Shown one piece after another: positions 49,601 through 59,526 of a stretch of DNA of 64,000 nt (position 1 is its first letter; every line of letters starts with the position of its first letter). This DNA comes from Gymnogyps californianus (lineage: Eukaryota > Chordata > Aves > Accipitriformes > Cathartidae). The position numbers were made by a program, and so were the translations under genes. The stretch covers positions 17,715,001 to 17,779,000 of the forward strand of contig NC_059478.1 of the NCBI RefSeq assembly GCF_018139145.2, read 5' to 3'. Below the pieces are notes generated by a model. It saw nothing but the letters and a program-made list of their open reading frames with translations. It did not search any database and was not told where the DNA came from.

Positions 49601-52600
49601 GGATATAGAAGATGTAAGGCTACTTATTTTCTGCAGACATTTCTAACAGCATATGTCTTCTAGCATCCTGTGAAGAATAAAAAAGCAAAAATCACTGTAG
49701 GAGTATCCAGCAACCTCTCTAATTTCAAGCATTTGGGAAGCACATAAGTGCCTTATTAGGTTAGACCTCTACAGCGTTACTGAATTAGACTGGTGAGACT
49801 GGGCTTGTGAATCTTCAACCCATAAACCCCAGATATTTTGTGATATAAAATGGCTAGTTGGGACATACTAACAGCTTCAGAGAAAGACCTAACACAAGTT
49901 TGTTTAAACCTCATAGGAATTAGAAAGAAGATGGGCAGATGATGAGAATTAGAATTCAGACACACTGAAATACTTCACTATTGCAAAGGCTGCCTTGTAG
50001 ACTTTTGGTTGTCCTCATGCCTATATTCATAAACTGATGATGTATATGCTACTCTGACAAATACTGAAAACTAAAAACTGTCCCTCATTTGACTAGCAGA
50101 ACAAATGATAATTTTCTCCACAGTTTATAGATACAGCAGCAGCAGGTTAAAGCATTATGTTCAAGAAAAAGCAAGACCCGTTCCACTCTTAGCCGCTGAA
50201 GCAAAGCCATGCTTCACATTAGCATGAGATTCCTTCCGTTTATACTTCGTACTGAGCTTTCTGAAGTAGAATTTAATGACTTGCTTTTGTGTGGCTCAAA
50301 AGAGACCGAGCGTAAGAACAGAGCTCTTCAACCATATGAAGGAAATGCCATTGTTAGAAGAATATGCTACTAAGCTACATGTGGAGTATCTGGATGCTCT
50401 CATCATACCACAGCAACACAGTTTTATTTTTTAAAAGTTTGAGAGTCATTTGAAGAAATGGTAGGCAAGAGTACTAGAGCAATGGTTCACTAAAACCAGT
50501 TTGTATTTGCTGAGGCACTATTCACTTAACATGTGGAGGTGCTTCCAAACAGGAATAAAGTTCTGTATTAAGAAAAACAAATGACTACAGAATCTTTTAA
50601 ATACTGATTCTTGGTGCTAAGCCTTAGAATGGACAATTGCAAGTGGCACTATTAGAGAGATTATAACAGTCCTGCACATTGGGTACAAATGCTTACTTGC
50701 TCCTGAAGCTTTGCAAGGTGCACTGTTCCCTCCTGTTCAGAGTCTTCAGATGATTTTTCTTCTGACGAGTCCTCATTACTGCTCTCACTGGAATAAGCTT
50801 TTATCATTTCTCTTGTAGGCTGTGGCAGAGGAACACTCGCAACAGGTTCATCAGGAATTTTGGCAAAGTGCATCTCAAAAACATCCTAAAGAGTTAGGTT
50901 TGGGAACAGCAGAGAGGTCAGCACGTTTTTCAGATTTCTAAAAGCATTATGAAGTTGCTCCCTGTTTTCTAGAACTACACTGCAACACACTAGTTGGTAA
51001 CGTTAATAGATGCTACATCAGGGAATGAGATGACCACAAAGAATCTTATAGTCCTACTCTTTTCCAAGTCTGACTTAAGTGATAACTCACCTGAAGTTTT
51101 CTTGCCATAGCAACTATTTCATTGTCTGGAGAATTGTGTTTGTAGCAGCTCATGAACATTAATCTAACATCCGTAGCAAATTCTTGTATATCGTTATATT
51201 CAAAATTATCCATTTTCTTCTAGAGGAAAAGAAAGTGAATGCACATTTAGGGCTTAAAAGTGGAGAGCATCACCATGAACTGGCAGAAAAAGGAGGAACA
51301 AGAATTTTGACATCCAGTATCAGGTTCAGCTTGTATCAAGACAGTAAATATTGTAAGAACCATTATGGAAAGACCTGCTTCTCATTTCGATGTTGTCCCT
51401 TTAAAAGAGAAAATTCTCTTACTTTGTTAAACAGATTTGCTAACCGTAATTGCTGTAAGGACTTTGTAGTACTAGCTTCAGCACTAGGTCAAGGCAACTA
51501 TGTTCAGGTGATTTTATTTAGTCACATACTCAGCACTTGTTTTGGAATCCAAGCATGGTATTTATACAAAGCCTATTCTGTAATTGTTTGAGTCAAAGTA
51601 ATTGGCTAGAAATTGGGAAATGACCTTTATATTGTACAAGCCAGTTTTCAAGATAATTCAATAGACTATTGAAATTCAACCCTTGCCACAAAGGTGGATC
51701 TTAACTTGGCTAAATACTTCAGCCCCAGAGAGATGTGCCCAGTGTTCACAAAGCACTGGCCACATATCTCCATCTAGAAGGGTTCCTTTTCACAGAAAAG
51801 GTGAAAGGTGTCATGTAAATATCCAGTGTTGAGGTTCCAGGGCACTTTACCAAGGATAATGAGATTCAGAGAGAAGCAGAAGTTGACATTACAGAATTGC
51901 ATATTGTTTTATAGGGTATTAGCAACAGCGTTGTGTGGACCGACTGAAAGATATTTAACATGCAGCCTGCTTGGAAGTGCTTCATGGAGATGGTAATTCC
52001 CTCACTACTTATATTAGCTTGTTCAACAGATAAGTAGATTAGCCACTATACACATAGTCACAATGAGACTTAGAAGACTTTCTTCAGCGAGCTGTGGCTT
52101 AGTTTGTTGAGACATAAGTGTATATGGTTTCTATGCCCATTATTTCTTTCAAAGGAGAAGCAGCTTTCATGACACCTTTTCAGCTAACACGTAAAATCTA
52201 GTCATCACACAAGTTATTCAAGCAAGCACACAAATTGTTTCAGAGGGAATTGGACTTACTTACTTTAATGGTTCCCAGGTCTGTAGGACATTTGGTGATC
52301 CCTTGGTTCTCACCAAGTGAGAAAGATGCAACATCCACAGGTTTTAAGAAAGGCCACGCATATGCTGCATGTTTCTTTGAAAACATTTCTTTAAGTATTT
52401 GATTACAATGTTTTAGTTGTTCTGACAACTGAGTCTTTTTAAGAATTTCAGGTGACTGTTGAGAATCTGGCAAGTATCTCTTCAGCAGCTTATTTGGTAC
52501 CATACATTCATTTTCACCTCTGCATGCTTTAACAGCTTTTCTTTCATTAAATGTTGCAGAAGATTCACCTCTTGCTGTAAATATTGAAGTAGTAGGAGTT

Positions 52601-55600
52601 GTAGTGTCAGCCTTCCTTTTCACACCTTTTTTTGCCTAGGAAAAGAAAACTTTACAGTCTAAAATACAGGTGTCCAGAACAGTGAGAGAATGGTCAGCTT
52701 TCAGACTACAAAAAAAAAAAAATCTAAAAAGTGTCAGAACTTTTACAGCTATTGAAGTCAGAGCAGAATGTGGCACTTCTACAAGTTTAGACTGAAAACC
52801 TACAAGGCATTACAAGATCAGCACGCCAAGCTTAATCTTAGATGTAAAGGAAGGAACAGGGTGTACTGCAGGTCAGGTTGTGGTCAGTTTTTAGCCATTT
52901 GAGAAGACTCCAAGAAGCTGGTAGGTTATGAAGTTACCACAAGATAACTGCCATGGGAAGGGGAAAAATTACTGCAATTCATTTTAAGCCTGTTCGAGGG
53001 CTTAATGTACAAGGTTTATCTCCATTTTTCTTTAACCTGGGTGGTATTTGGTTTGGAAGCGATACAATGTGTGCTTTGTCATCAGTGTTCAGACGCTTCA
53101 GTAAAGTGTAAATATACACTGTAGGAGAGCCTGGCACATGTGCCCATTCCTTGTTGGAAGAGCAAAACCAAAACTAAGTCAATACGAGAGTGTTTATCTG
53201 ATGAAAATGTCAGATGTTCACATACAATTCAGATTGCAGTTAACAAGAATTTGCTTTTGTGAGCTACAGACGCCTTCCAGGCTAGTTGCACAGTGTTTAA
53301 GCAAGCATCCTATTTTTGGGGAATCGAGTATTTGATTTACATTGAAGACAGAACTTAGAAAGAGCTTTATTTTAATACTAAAACCATTGTCTACACCTCA
53401 AGGAAAGAACAGTTTCTACATCAAGGTGAAGCCTGCAGAAGTATAGCAGTACACTTCAAGACTGACTGTCTTAAAGTTCACTTTGTTTCTTTGAGAACAA
53501 CATTTTAAAACCACATTTATAAGAAAAGATGTACCAAGCAGTCATCCCAATTTCTGCTTAGTTTCTAGAATTAGTACTAGCCCAGTTATTTAGCAGATAC
53601 CTAGAAGATTTAATAGATATCTCTCACTATCTTCTATCACAATAGAAGTTTTGAAAAGATTTGCAATCAACATGGCTCCTATGGTTTTGCTGTTAGTGCC
53701 TGAAGGAGCAATTTCAATACCTTTCTTTCTGAAAGTTATTTGAGGAAACTTACTTTTCTTATAGGGACTGCAGCTGGCATTAAAGCAGTCAGCTGAGCTG
53801 CAGACAAAGGAGCTAGTGTAACCTGCTGTAGCTCTTGAGTCATCACTGGAGGCTGCTCACTGCTTTCAGCTTGTTTCTGCGTTGTGTGTTGTTCATTTGA
53901 AGTCCCAGGGTTGGGCTGCTGTGTTTCTGGTTATTTTAAAACAAAAAGTTTTAAAGTTAGGTCTCACATGTTGCAGTTAATTTCTTTGATGATCAAATTG
54001 AACAGTTGTCAACAGAACCACTCTTCCGCACCCAAACTATACAAATAAATACAAACAAGAGCATTGTTACATATAGCAACATTGGTATCCTCCGCTACTT
54101 AGCGCCGTTAGTACCTCAGCTAGAATATTGTACCAAGTTATGCATATTTGGCTTCAAAGAAGCTGTGGATTAACCTCAGAGGGAAGATTAAAGAGATATC
54201 ACACTAAAACCCATACATCGTAAAAATGTTCTTGCCAATAAGAGAATCAAGTTGTTTTCTACATACACATGAAGACCAAGCAGCAAAGGGTGCAAACTGC
54301 ATCATGAAGGTCCAAGTTTCCTAAACGTAGTTAAGGCCTGCATATATTGCTTAGCAATATTAGAGATCTCCATCACTGATTCGAGGACAGTTTAGACCAA
54401 TGTTTTTCTGTATTTGATTTGGCTGGTTAGATTACTAATGTCTTTTCCAGCTCTGTGATTCTGTTTAGTTCCCATAGATGTTCACACCTATTAGTTTGTA
54501 TAACACAACACTGAGCAACACTGTGACATTCTCTGAAATGGAAGTCAGTTGCCTTTTTTTTTTTTTAAAGCTGTGTGTATCAATCTGCCTCTAAAGCCAA
54601 AGCCTGCAAAAGACAGGTCAGAAATATTTCCTTGATCATAGCAGTGTGCTCTACTATCCAATTCAAAAAAGTGCTTAGAACATTTCAAAATTTGTACAAG
54701 CCGCATGTTTGTGTGTGCAAAGGGAATGAGGGGACTTAAACAGCATTAATACCAGCAAGATGGTGTTACGAAAGCATCTCAACAAATTGTTGCAATCGTT
54801 TGAGAACCAAAAAGCTAACTCAGCTTTCAACACATTTCTCAACAGAAATCTTTTCTGGGAGTCACTTCTACCTGTTCAACCAACATATTCTGCCAAGGCA
54901 ATGAATTGCTTGAGATTTCACTCAAATAAGCTAGTAAGAGCAGGAAGCCAGCTGAGCATCCTCCTCTTCCTCCTAACGCCCTAAAAATTCTTGTGAAAGG
55001 ACCAAGAAATCCACTGCTTTTCCATATCCATCTACCAGATCACTGAAAGGTAGCGTTGCTCCTCAAATATACCTTGAAGAGAAAGCTACAGAGATCTATC
55101 AAACTGTAATACTATTTTGAAGAAACATTTGTTCCAGATACTACCAGCAACAAGGACCACCACACCACAAACAGCAGTAAGAGGAAGCAAGTGAAGTCAT
55201 CAGGAGACCCTGAAGAGCTGTATAGTTGCATAACTAAATAATAAGAGCATCTGTTAGGGGAGCCAGTAAGAACTGAGCTAGCTAAGATCACTGCTCCATG
55301 GCTATCGGAAAGCAAATAATTGAGGCATCAGGGTGAAGAAGTGTTGCAGCTCTTTCAAGACATAGCTAACATTTCCCCAACAACTGACAGCAGTCCCTCC
55401 AGGCCAATTTGGAGTATTTCCTTGGAGGTCTCCAAATTAACCCATTGAGATGTGCATGTGATTCCAGGCACTGCATAGTCTTACTTCTGTCAATATAAAT
55501 ATTTATTCTTTGGCAATGTTGAGAGCTTAGATGTAGAAATGAGCACTTTGTACAAGTGAAACAGGTTGTAAGAGCAATTAAAAAGACATAGGAAGTCAGT

Positions 55601-58600
55601 GAGGAGTAATAAGTTGCAGCTAATCACCTGGCCCCTTGCAGTTAGGCTTCCCAATGTCACTTCAAGCACTTACTATGTAATTTCCTCATAAGTTTGAGAT
55701 GTCTTGACTGAAACGTCCTTTTTGTGGGCAAGAGCACTGCATTTTACCAGAAGCTTGCCTGTGAAGCTATGCTATTACACTACTGATGAAGTTGTTAATT
55801 CTGATTTTTACCCCCTCTTAAACACACTTCATTAGTAGAAAATAGGAAATTTAGCTAGTACCTTTAAAAAAAATATTATGGCTGCACTGAATCTGCTAAA
55901 GCCTTATAGCAACGTTGTTACTTGTCTGATATGTTCTGGGAAGAGCGGAGAACACCCCAACTGCTCCAGGGTTGAGTTGTGACAAGCTACAGAAGATTCC
56001 CTGTTTCCAGCTTTTGCTTAATATGTTAACAATTCAACATATAATACAGGCCTTACCTTCTGGCTTCTTTCCTTTTCTCTTTCCTTTGTTGAGAATCACT
56101 AGGGTTTCTTCTGGTGGCATTTGGGCTATTTTCTGCATAAACACTTTTTCTAGTTCTTGGGCCATAAACACAATGTCATCACCTGGCTGCAAAATATAGT
56201 CAGTAACATTCAGAGTAAAGGAGAGGCTGCAGTAATGGAGGGCTACCTTGTAAAATAAACAGTCTACAGAATACTGCTCCAACAGATTGAAACAAGCCAC
56301 CAGTACCAGAGAGGTCTGCAAGTCTTTGCCACCCCTGCCCTCCCAATTCACTTTAATATGAGTTGCTTCATTATTGAAATATTCTTTCTCCCACTGTCCC
56401 ATTGCACAGTCCTACTTGCTTCATATCCACATGCTTCCCACAGCAAAGGGAAAAGGGGGCAGATCTGTAACTCCTTTATTCATTCCTATGTTCTGAAGAA
56501 AGTTGTTGAAGCTTAAAGATACTAAGACACAACCAACAAACATCCAAGCACAGGGAGATGCTCTGACTTCAAGTTAGGTTAGTTAAACTTGTTGGAGGAG
56601 TGGAGCGTGGCTCAGGGTTGCTAGCCTTAAACTTGTATAGCAGTTACACGGTGCTTGCTGTTCATGAGCTCTGCAACTAAAACCCAGAGATTTTGCAGGC
56701 AGAATCCTTGTGCAGAAAAGACTATGCACTCAGTTGTTGTAACAGCAGGCTAGACTTCGCTTACGTGCCCTCAGTCAATCCTAGCAAAGCCCCCCCACCT
56801 TTCAGAGAAAATAGTTACAAAAAGATAATGAAGACATTGACTGATTTAGTGCTGACTCTAATAATAATTTGCTTGGTTTAAGACTTGTTTGTATTGTTCA
56901 ATAGAATTGGTTACTGGTAAGAGGTTGTTTCTCACATACCTTGTTATATATGTAGCAGTTCAAGAACATAGTTTTAAAGTCTTCAATACATTCTGCAGCT
57001 TTTGTGTAGTAATTGTGTTCCAGACGCTTTTTAATGGTGCTCAAGTCCATAGGTTTCTTTATAATACTGTAATAATCCTGTCGTTTTGAAAGAGTTAGTC
57101 ACACAACAGATATCTTTAATATTAGGACATGAAGATTCTTACACATTTAGTTATGAAAGTTAAATTGCAAGAGAGGAGAATTGCATTATGTTGGAAGGAA
57201 TATTTTATTTAAAGGAAAACTTTCCTCTATAGTCATAGGTACCACATAAGTGTTCAGGAACTCTTCACCTCGTATTTTCTCTTTGTGCTTTCATATGACA
57301 TCCACCATTCAAAGACCCAAAGAATATTTATTTCAATAGGATCCAGAGCTGTACTGGTAGTAGTACTTACGAAAAGTATATGTACTTCTCTCACTTGTTA
57401 TCTCAAAGCCATTTACCTGAAGTAGCACTCCAGTTTACAGAACAGGAGGAAAAGAAGCCAAAGACAGACTTTGACAAAGACTCAGTCACTGACAAAAAGT
57501 AGCAGCCGAGTTTTCACAGTTGCTGATCAAATACTTCATCCCCTGGGTTATATTGGCTCTTCTCTCAGGGTTAGTCTAGTGAAGATGTGGCAATATGACT
57601 GAAAGGCAGCTGGAACGTGAATTGTTGTGATTATTTTAGTAGCATGGCTAAAAGCTTGTGATTAAGAGCATGAGGCTAATTCCCTGCTGGTGCATTTAAG
57701 AAATCAGAACAGGAATATCCCCCACTAAGTTCACCTATACATTGTAATTGTGTGAAGTTACTACCACTTCAAGAGTCTTCTAAAGCTGTCCTAACAATCT
57801 GTTTCAGTGAAATAAAAAAAGCTAAATACATCGTAGTGCAGACCGTTGAGTTTAACAAAACCCAGAGAACTTTTAAATAATGCAGCTAATAATCAAGTGT
57901 TATCCATTCTACATCTTCTAACACCTGGAGGAGAGAGGCAAAGGAAGCAAATACCTTCATTGTCCTTGCTGTGGAGTCAGAGGTTTGTTTGTTATTGTGC
58001 AGTGGTTGAACTAACACATACTTTCAGAAGGCAAGTGGCTGCCTTAGAAATCAGAGAGGCAGAACTGGCCTGAGGCCAGCTACAGATGTTGCTACAACTT
58101 TGACTGAATGACCCTTAATATTAACCTTAAGTGACAGTTCCTTCCAAGAAGGAAAAAGGGTAAGAAAAGACACCGAAAGATAGTCACTTTGACTGTGCTT
58201 TTGGACAAACTGACCAAATGAGTTTGTCACAAGAAACAGCTGCAGATAAAGGCTTTTGTCTGCTCTGAAGAGAACCAATGATTTTGTAGAATTAGTCTTG
58301 GAAATTTGAGAGAACTAAATGCGATTGCTTAAGCTGCAGGAGGAAGAAAAAAAAATCTGAAGGAAAATGTACCATGGGTTTATTTAACACCTTTCTACTT
58401 ATCTACCAAGAGCAGTATCTTCCAGGTCATTTGAAATACCACTGTGTGAATAACCAATGTTTTCATTTGACTGAAAAAGCTGGGGTAATCCAAAACTGGA
58501 GTCTAAAGATACCTGAATTAAGACAATTTGTCACCAGACATTATGTTCATTCAATTTGTTGCAATTAAATTGTAACATAAATAAAACCCACAAGGCAATA

Positions 58601-59473
58601 CAGAAGAAGAATTTAAACATTATACCTTCTATTTCCTAGAAGAATGTTCTACCACTGTGGTATGATGAGAATACCATCTCTCTTTTTCCTCCCTGTTTTT
58701 TCAGGGACATTTAGTTCCTCTAGAAACTTCAGAGCAAGATGCCAAAGTTGATTTGAAATAGAGTACTACAAGCATAATTACTTCTGTGGATCAAACTGGA
58801 TCCAGATTTGCCTATTTACTTTAGGATCAATCAGATCTGCTTTTCCATCATACAGTATTTGACATTGGAAGAGGCTGGCTGCCTCCCATTAAAAATAAAA
58901 ACCTCAAAGGCAGAAGAAAATACTCATCATATGCAGAGTTAAGAAATATGGCTAAACCAGCAGGGAGGTGGAAGGAAGACAAGACAGAATACCAACATCC
59001 AGAAACTCCAAGAAGCCTGTCTAAGCATTCTTATTATCCCTTAGAAATATTGATTTACTACAATCTCAGATCAGAAAGCAAATGAACAAAGATGCAGCAT
59101 TTAGTATGAACCAGAGAGAAAACACAGTTTTCTCGCAGACTTGGATTAATGAAAGCAGTTTATGTGCAAAAGTAGTCTTCCATGATCTGTTGCATCAGAA
59201 AAAACTCTTATAAACTAACATTAATTCACAAGTCCTGTAATACTTTACATACTAATACTCCAATTCCAAAATGGTTCTTACAGGAAGATTCAGTGCTACT
59301 GCATCTACAGGCTGGTGAAATGGCCAGGAAAAGTTGTGTCTCCACATGGCTTTCATGACCACCCTCTGTAAGTACTGAAGTTGGTTTGTTTGACAACCAC
59401 TGTTTTTGTTATTTATATATTCTGGTGGCGGAGGGTTAATAATAATAGAACGGCGTTGACTTGGAACAGACAT
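34543..59473 (-). CDS. BRDT: BRDT, testis-specific BET bromodomain protein (whole gene, 19 coding exons)
   Basis: BET family chromatin reader that binds acetylated histone H4 in male germ cells and supports meiotic transcription and histone removal (family knowledge). I joined 19 exons with GT-AG borders and continuous phase, 3,075 bases including stop, 1,024 residues (human about 947). Order: bromodomain 1 (about residues 26-138, WPF shelf at 50-52, pocket Asn109), the conserved BET block starting GVKRKAD (215), bromodomain 2 (about 282-390, WPF 305-307, Asn364), acidic Ser/Glu run (411-430), LAKLQEQ coiled segment (435-450), Lys-rich basic stretch, NET domain (about 526-596), Ser-rich run (645-683), divergent linker, C-terminal ERRRREA and the terminal P-TEFb-binding-type motif. 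Bromodomain 2 has an abnormal ZA loop (see findings). The start at 59473 is the first ATG and aligns with the usual MS-P start. One junction (exons 10-11) uses a weak donor. Exon borders are read by eye. Confidence 0.95.
35343..35505 (-). CDS. BRDT: BRDT coding exon 18
   Basis: 54 full codons. The C-terminal part, [19 protein letters not shown], closely matches the human [17 protein letters not shown] segment, a charged helix just before the end of the protein. Acceptor TTTAAAG, donor GTAAGT. Confidence 0.94.
36860..37062 (-). CDS. BRDT: BRDT coding exon 17
   Basis: 67 codons plus two bases. [15 protein letters not shown] matches the FNQFRKAA segment of human BRDT, and INSWVSL matches the DSWKSL segment. 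A charged helical stretch rich in Glu, Lys and Arg follows. Acceptor CTTCAG, donor GTTTGT. Confidence 0.9.
38359..38432 (-). CDS. BRDT: BRDT coding exon 16
   Basis: 24 full codons ([20 protein letters not shown]...). Acceptor TCCATCAG, donor GTGAGT; the phase closes the split Ser856 codon. Linker sequence with no domain. Confidence 0.8.
42193..42334 (-). CDS. BRDT: BRDT coding exon 15
   Basis: 47 codons plus one base, rich in Ser, Lys and Gln ([20 protein letters not shown]...). Acceptor CTTTTAG, donor GTATGT. A 3.8-kb intron, the largest in the gene, follows. Confidence 0.8.
43644..43756 (-). CDS. BRDT: BRDT coding exon 14
   Basis: 37 full codons ([17 protein letters not shown]...THVLPE), low-complexity linker. 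Acceptor TTTCTCAG, donor GTGAAT, phase 1 in and 0 out, consistent with both neighbours. No domain. Confidence 0.8.
44507..44699 (-). CDS. BRDT: BRDT coding exon 13
   Basis: 64 codons plus one base, Gln/Ser/Leu-rich. It contains [16 protein letters not shown], resembling the human LQILPPSG segment. Two in-frame acceptors exist 21 bases apart: CCTAG before 44699 and TTTACAG before 44678. The N-terminal seven codons may therefore be optional. Donor GTAACA. Confidence 0.83.
45902..45969 (-). CDS. BRDT: BRDT coding exon 12
   Basis: Small exon of 22 full codons ([12 protein letters not shown]...MEKPK) in the fast-evolving linker. It is supported by phase 1 in, phase 0 out, acceptor TTTACAG behind a long T-rich tract, and donor GTAAAC. 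Similarity to human is weak. Confidence 0.78.
46010..46038. repeat. A-rich repeat (A14 then CAAAAAAA units)
   Basis: On the minus strand this is a T-rich tract about 40-70 bases ahead of the acceptor of BRDT coding exon 12, and may serve as an extended pyrimidine tract. Confidence 0.75.
46773..46791. repeat. Run of 19 T
   Basis: Homopolymer in BRDT intron 11, preceded by a GTTTTTGTTTTG-rich stretch. Could be the worn A-tail of a retroposon on the minus strand; nothing else supports that. Confidence 0.8.
46963..47094 (-). CDS. BRDT: BRDT coding exon 11 (serine-rich run)
   Basis: 43 full codons. Starts ENNAESS and continues with a Ser-dominated run ending SDSSDSES, equivalent to the poly-Ser tract after the NET domain in human BRDT. 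Acceptor CTGCAG; the donor GTCAGA is a little off consensus. Phase 1 to 1. Confidence 0.9.
48646..48759 (-). CDS. BRDT: BRDT coding exon 10
   Basis: 37 full codons, including [19 protein letters not shown], which follows the NET domain in BET proteins. Acceptor ATGCAG is good. The right edge is less certain: the only nearby donor that keeps phase with the next exon is a weak GTAATG, and a neighbouring GTGTAA would put a stop codon at the start of the next exon. Confidence 0.82.
48860..49152 (-). CDS. BRDT: BRDT coding exon 9 (NET domain)
   Basis: 97 full codons. Contains [50 protein letters not shown] and LRELEKYV, the extraterminal (NET) domain, which in BET proteins recruits factors through short basic peptides. 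It is strongly conserved relative to human. The intron before it is only 74 bases and the one after only 100. Ends phase 1. Confidence 0.97.
49227..49414 (-). CDS. BRDT: BRDT coding exon 8 (coiled motif and lysine-rich stretch)
   Basis: 62 codons plus two bases. [11 protein letters not shown] continues the coiled BET motif from the previous exon. About 45 residues that are mostly Lys, Arg, Ser and Glu follow, a likely nuclear-localisation and nucleic-acid-contact segment. Acceptor GATAG, donor GTAAGT. Confidence 0.92.
50697..50885 (-). CDS. BRDT: BRDT coding exon 7 (end of bromodomain 2, acidic serine run)
   Basis: 63 codons, phase 0 to 0. [14 protein letters not shown] closes bromodomain 2. 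A Ser/Glu/Asp-rich segment follows, typical of the phosphorylatable BET region after the second bromodomain, and then LAKLQEQ, the start of the BET coiled motif. Donor GTAAGC. Confidence 0.95.
51091..51219 (-). CDS. BRDT: BRDT coding exon 6 (second half of bromodomain 2)
   Basis: 43 codons, phase 0 to 0. Begins KKMDNFEY and contains [16 protein letters not shown]. The anchor Asn364 is kept, but the usual MNCYKYN reads MSCYKHN. Ends [10 protein letters not shown]. Acceptor CCTCTAG, donor GTGAGT. Confidence 0.95.
52264..52635 (-). CDS. BRDT: BRDT coding exon 5 (KRKADTTTP block and first half of bromodomain 2)
   Basis: 124 codons, phase 0 to 0. Contains [13 protein letters not shown], then LPDSQQ and the start of bromodomain 2 ([23 protein letters not shown]). 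The last 18 codons are odd. Where BET proteins carry a LHDYYDIIKxPMDL-like loop, this exon reads [17 protein letters not shown]: two codons shorter, without the tyrosines, and with Thr for the Met of PMDL. Acceptor CCTAG, donor GTAAGT. Confidence 0.95.
53754..53926 (-). CDS. BRDT: BRDT coding exon 4 (linker between bromodomains)
   Basis: 57 full codons plus a split first codon (Glu154). Low-complexity Gln/Thr/Ser/Pro-rich linker ending AAVPIRK. It aligns only by position with the human linker. Placement rests on matching phases at both ends (1 in, 0 out) and good splice signals (acceptor CCAG, donor GTAAGT). Confidence 0.88.
54355..54465 (+). mobile_element. Old CR1-like 3' tail in BRDT intron 3
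   Basis: GGCTGGTTAGATTACTAATG, then TCTTTTCCAGCTCTGTGATTC: matches in order the worn CR1 ending (GG.TGGACTAGATGACC, CCTTCCAGCCC, TATGATTCTG). It lies antisense to BRDT. Confidence 0.45.
56057..56186 (-). CDS. BRDT: BRDT coding exon 3 (end of bromodomain 1)
   Basis: 43 codons plus one base. It begins [16 protein letters not shown], the C helix of bromodomain 1, followed by [11 protein letters not shown] and a basic KGKRKGKK run. Acceptor TTTTGCAG, donor GTAAGG, ends phase 1. Confidence 0.95.
56940..57077 (-). CDS. BRDT: BRDT coding exon 2 (bromodomain 1 core)
   Basis: 46 codons, phase 0 to 0. It begins [12 protein letters not shown], the ZA loop of bromodomain 1, and ends CYIYNK. The Asn at residue 109 is the acetyl-lysine anchor in this family. 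The pocket tyrosines and PMDL are intact, so bromodomain 1 looks functional. Acceptor CAG, donor GTATGT. Confidence 0.96.
59282..59473 (-). CDS. BRDT: BRDT coding exon 1
   Basis: 64 codons, starting MSVPSQ and containing the NPPPPEY motif that precedes bromodomain 1 in BET proteins and the SWPF shelf at residues 49-52. The donor after LNLP is GTAAGA, phase 0. The same exon carries 53 bases of 5' UTR up to an acceptor at 59527-59528 preceded by a long T/C tract, so at least one noncoding exon lies upstream. Confidence 0.95.
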
Positions 59474-59526
59474 CTTTAGCAAGTTTGTATATCTGCTTGT
59501 TCAAAGATCTTCATTATACATCTAAC

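Larger units (their letters stand above)
34612..59281 (-). other. BRDT introns (18)
   Basis: Sizes range from 74 bases (49,153-49,226) and 100 bases (48,760-48,859) around the NET exon to 3.8 kb (38,433-42,192). Largely unique AT-rich sequence with homopolymer runs, one CR1-like tail (54,355-54,465) and one unexplained open frame (44,055-44,285). Confidence 0.75.

Noticed and set aside
51184..51591. 135-residue plus-strand frame opposite BRDT exon 6 and intron 5
   Set aside because: Overlaps the antisense of a confirmed exon, shows no motif, and has random-looking composition.
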